This document shows, one piece after another, positions 20,943 to 23,528 of a DNA stretch of 23,528 nt. How positions within the stretch are numbered: position 1 is the first letter of the stretch; each line of letters begins with the position of its first letter. This DNA comes from SAT2750 sp963581185 (GTDB lineage Bacteria; Planctomycetota; Planctomycetia; Pirellulales; Pirellulaceae), in NCBI GenBank assembly GCA_963581185.1, contig CAUZOB010000062.1, positions 1-23,528 of the forward strand, read 5' to 3'. The notes under the pieces are model-generated. The model was not told the DNA's origin, did no database searches, and saw only the letters and a program-made list of their open reading frames with translations. The position numbers and the translations under genes are program-made.

Positions 20943-23528
20943 GTGAAACATCGCGTAGAACGAACAATTGGCGGTACATTACTCTCCTTTGAAACTGGTG
21001 TGTTGGCCAAGCAGGCCGATGCAACGGTCATGGTCCAGTATGGCGACACGGTGGTTTTGAATGCAGTCACCAGTGGCAAGCCGAGGCCGGGGATCGACTT
21101 TTTCCCCCTCATGTGTGACTACCGCGAGCGGCTTTCAGCTGCCGGAAAATATCCCGGAGGGTTCCTCAAGCGTGAGGGTCGCCCGACGATGAAAGAGACA
21201 CTCACGGCCCGCCTGATGGACCGGCCCATCCGTCCGCTCTTTGTCGAGGGTTACAAGGACGAGGTGCAGTGTCAGTCGGTGGTGCTCTCCAGCGATCGCC
21301 AGAACGACGGCGATGTACTGGCTATGAACGGTTCGGCAACAGCCCTGCTGATTTCGCCGATGCCCTACCTGGGCCCGATCGCATCGATGCGAGTTGGCCG
21401 CGTCAACGGCGAGTTGATCGCCTTTCCCACAGCGGATGACCTCGAGGAGAGCGATCTCGATATGATCGTCTCCGGCTCGGCGGACGCTGTCCTGATGATC
21501 GAGGGCTTCGCCCGCGAGATGCCCGAGGACGAGATGCTGGCAGCGATCCAGTTTTCCCACTCGGTTATCAAGGAAGTCTGCGCGATGCAGCTTGAGCTGG
21601 CCGAAGCGGTCGGTGTGGAAAAGAAGGAGTTCATTCCACCCGAGGACGATGGCCTGCTCGAGCAGTTGCGAGGCCAATACCTGGACCGCTTCAAGGAGGT
21701 CAAGCAGACCGACGGCAAGCTGGCACGGGGCGAGGCCATCTCAGCACTCCGCGACGAAGCGGTTGCGGCCACGATTCCAGATCCGGATGCCGATGGAGCG
21801 GTCACCTCGAATCGCTTCTCTGAAGCCTGGCACGACCTGGAAGAGCAGGTTGTACGTGAGTTGATCATTGCTGGTATTCGCCAGGATGGGCGTGCTGCAA
21901 ACGAGCTGCGGAACATCGAGTGCACGGTCGACGTGCTGCCGCGAACACACGGTTCGGCAGTATTTCAGCGTGGCGAAACCCAGGCACTGACAACAATCAC
22001 GCTTGGTACGGGTCGCGATGAACAGCGCGTCGATGGACTCGGCGAAGAATATTCCAAGAAGTTCATGCTCGATTACAACTTCCCTCCCTTCTCGGTTGGC
22101 GAATGTCGACCGATTCGTGGCCCTGGTCGTCGTGAGATTGGTCACGGTGCGTTGGCTGAGCGGAGCGTCAAGAGCGTGATTCCTGATCCGGCAGATTTTC
22201 CCTACACGATTCGCGTGATCTCCGAGATCCTCGAATCCAATGGATCATCGTCGATGGCCTCTGTCTGTGGTGCCACGCTGGCCCTGATGGCCGCTGGCGT
22301 CAAAATCAAAAAGCCTGTGGCGGGTATCTCCGTCGGTATGGTGAAGCAATCGGACGATGAGTGGGTTCTGCTGACCGACATTGTCGGCAACGAGGATCAC
22401 TTCGGCGATATGGACTTCAAGATTGCCGGTACCCAACACGGGATCACCGGTATCCAGCTGGATCTCAAGATTCACGGGATCAGCGAGGAGATCATTGTGG
22501 CCACGCTGCAGCAGTCGAAGGTCGCCAGGATGGATATCCTCAAGTCGATGCTGAGTTGCATTCGCAAGCCGCGGGATGAGGTTTCGTCCAACGCCCCGCA
22601 GCTGACCCAGTTCAAGATCAATCCCGAAAAGATCGGTGCCCTGATTGGACCTGGTGGCAAGAATATTCGCTCTGTCCAGGAACAGACCGGTTCGGTCATC
22701 GAGGTTGACGAGGATGGGACCGTCACGATCGCTGCCGCCGACAAGGAATCGGCGGAACATGCCAAGGGTATGGTCGATGCACTCACCGCCAACGTGGAAG
22801 TGGGACGTATCTACGATGGTACCGTTTCCAGCGTGAAGGATTTTGGCGCCTTTGTCGAAATCATGCCCGGTCGAGATGGCCTCTGCCATATCAGCGAGTT
22901 GTCCAGTGAGTACATCAGCAGCATCAACGATGTTGTCTCCGAAGGCGACGAGATGAAGGTGCTGGTGATTGATGTCGACGACCATGACCGTGTCAAACTG
23001 AGCCGACGACAGGCACTCGAGCAGCTTGGTGAGGAAGATACCATGGCCGGTAGCTCGCCTGACGGAGCTGAAGGTGATGATCGTGGTAGTCGCCGCGATA
23101 GTGACCGAGGTAGCGGTGGTAGCGGTGGTAGCGGTGGTAGCGGTGGTAGCGGTGGTAGCGGTGGTAGCGGTGGTGGCCGTGGTGGCCGAGGTAGCGGCGG
23201 TGGCCGTGGTGGCCGTGGTGGCGGCGGTGGTCGCGGCGGCGGTGGCGGCGGTGGTCGCGGTGGCGGCGGTGGCGGCGGCGGCGGCGGCGGTGGCCGTGGC
23301 GGTCGCGGTGGTCGCGGACGTGGCCGACGTGACGAAGGCGGCGGTTCGGACCGTGACAGCGATCGGAGCCGTGACAGTGACAGCGATCGGAGCCGTGACA
23401 GTGACAGCGATCGGAGCCGTGACAGTGACAGCGATCGAGGCCGTGACAGTGACAGCGATCGAGGCCGTGACAGTGACAGCGATCGAGGCCGCGACAGTGA
23501 CAGCGATCGAGGCCGCGACAGCGACAGC
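20943..23528 (+). CDS. pnp: Polyribonucleotide nucleotidyltransferase (PNPase) with low-complexity tail (3' partial)
   Basis: 3'-5' phosphorolytic exoribonuclease of mRNA decay; 862 residues are visible and the frame is open at the right edge. It starts at GTG 20943, with AGG eight bases upstream; the N-terminus (V-K-H-R-V-E-R-T-I-G-G) fits the family. Domains: RNase PH 1 (~5-140), all-helical linker (~235-305), RNase PH 2 (~310-540), with R-G-E-T-Q-A-L at 343-349, G-S-S-S-M-A-S at 434-440 and the catalytic acids of E-D-H-F-G-D-M-D at 484-491. A KH domain has I-G-P-G-G-K-N-I at 568-575, and an S1 domain spans ~618-690. A normal protein would end soon after ~700. Here a glycine-, serine-, arginine- and aspartate-rich tail follows, at least 160 residues long. 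The upstream leader has two hairpins. Confidence 0.97.
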   Translation, partial: MKHRVERTIGGTLLSFETGVLAKQADATVMVQYGDTVVLNAVTSGKPRPGIDFFPLMCDYRERLSAAGKYPGGFLKREGRPTMKETLTARLMDRPIRPLFVEGYKDEVQCQSVVLSSDRQNDGDVLAMNGSATALLISPMPYLGPIASMRVGRVNGELIAFPTADDLEESDLDMIVSGSADAVLMIEGFAREMPEDEMLAAIQFSHSVIKEVCAMQLELAEAVGVEKKEFIPPEDDGLLEQLRGQYLDRFKEVKQTDGKLARGEAISALRDEAVAATIPDPDADGAVTSNRFSEAWHDLEEQVVRELIIAGIRQDGRAANELRNIECTVDVLPRTHGSAVFQRGETQALTTITLGTGRDEQRVDGLGEEYSKKFMLDYNFPPFSVGECRPIRGPGRREIGHGALAERSVKSVIPDPADFPYTIRVISEILESNGSSSMASVCGATLALMAAGVKIKKPVAGISVGMVKQSDDEWVLLTDIVGNEDHFGDMDFKIAGTQHGITGIQLDLKIHGISEEIIVATLQQSKVARMDILKSMLSCIRKPRDEVSSNAPQLTQFKINPEKIGALIGPGGKNIRSVQEQTGSVIEVDEDGTVTIAAADKESAEHAKGMVDALTANVEVGRIYDGTVSSVKDFGAFVEIMPGRDGLCHISELSSEYISSINDVVSEGDEMKVLVIDVDDHDRVKLSRRQALEQLGEEDTMAGSSPDGAEGDDRGSRRDSDRGSGGSGGSGGSGGSGGSGGSGGGRGGRGSGGGRGGRGGGGGRGGGGGGGRGGGGGGGGGGGGRGGRGGRGRGRRDEGGGSDRDSDRSRDSDSDRSRDSDSDRSRDSDSDRGRDSDSDRGRDSDSDRGRDSDSDRGRDSDS
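23112..23174 (+). repeat. Seven perfect 9-base repeats encoding Ser-Gly-Gly
   Basis: Seven identical copies of agcggtggt run head to tail in the pnp frame, giving (S-G-G)x7. The DNA copies are identical at every wobble position, which suggests recent expansion rather than selection on protein alone. They begin the low-complexity tail and lead directly into a glycine/arginine-rich block (23175-23333). Confidence 0.95.
23175..23333 (+). repeat. Gly/Arg-rich low-complexity segment (RGG-like)
   Basis: This in-frame segment encodes almost only glycine and arginine: G-R-G-G-R-G-S-G-G-G-R, then arginines spaced by glycine runs of up to twelve, and closing with R-G-G-R-G-G-R-G-R-G-R-R. The DNA is a degenerate mix of ggt/ggc/cgt/cgc codons. 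RGG-type tracts are known to bind RNA in other proteins. Confidence 0.9.
23352..23528 (+). repeat. 24-base tandem repeats encoding R-D-S-D-S-D-R-(S/G)
   Basis: After an 18-base short unit (23352-23369), six full 24-base units follow at 23370, 23394, 23418, 23442, 23466 and 23490, and a seventh is cut by the window edge at 23528. The first units end in cggagc (R-S) and the later ones in cgaggc (R-G); the latest begin cgc rather than cgt. Variants are grouped in blocks, as expected from stepwise unit duplication. Confidence 0.95.

Noticed and set aside
23112..23528. CRISPR-like array at the right edge
   Set aside because: The repeats are contiguous without spacers, short, and keep the pnp reading frame, so they are coding tandem repeats.

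Overview
The window is GC-rich, densely packed bacterial chromosome and most likely comes from a member of the Planctomycetota. The evidence is the mix of families: a secreted protein ending in a golvesin-C-terminal-like domain, a secreted type I sulfatase, two Gfo/Idh/MocA oxidoreductases (one with a Tat-type leader), a TIM-barrel sugar-phosphate isomerase/epimerase, a DUF6174-like membrane-anchored protein, an ECF-type sigma factor and a secreted toroid (prenyltransferase/squalene-cyclase-like) protein carrying CxxCH. The phylum assignment is inference; no rRNA gene is present.

Layout. (1) 1-362: 3' end of a large secreted protein. (2) 572-2350 (+): a LicD-like nucleotidyltransferase and a GT2/GT7C glycosyltransferase, a surface-glycan pair. 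(3) 2355-6667 (-): DUF6174-like protein, short-chain dehydrogenase, sulfatase and xylose isomerase, reading leftwards; the last three suggest handling of sulfated, xylose-containing polysaccharide. (4) 6824-8269 (+): pyruvate kinase. (5) 8316-12564 (-): a tight run of prolyl oligopeptidase, sugar isomerase/epimerase and Gfo/Idh/MocA, with ribosome-binding sites overlapping the preceding stop codons. (6) 12756-15236 (+): full-length ComEC/Rec2 DNA-uptake channel. (7) 15248-15844 (-): ECF-type sigma factor, preceded by a good -35/-10 pair overlapped by a perfect inverted repeat. (8) 16039-18918 (-): gamma-glutamyltransferase-family hydrolase followed by a Tat-exported Gfo/Idh/MocA protein. (9) 19029-20180 (+): toroid-fold protein with a CxxCH motif. 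(10) 20451 to the right edge (+): rpsO-pnp, with structured leaders and a PNPase whose C-terminus is an extraordinary low-complexity tail still running at the window edge.

The genes are mostly ordinary housekeeping and polysaccharide/sugar catabolism. The least ordinary items are the SGG / RGG / RDSDSDR repeat tail on PNPase, the hairpins before rpsO and pnp, the CxxCH toroid protein, and the GGT-family enzyme lacking the acidic residues of classical GGT. I see no CRISPR array, tRNA, rRNA, insertion sequence or phage gene. No gene-free stretch exceeds 300 bases; the longest, 20181-20450, holds the rpsO leader.
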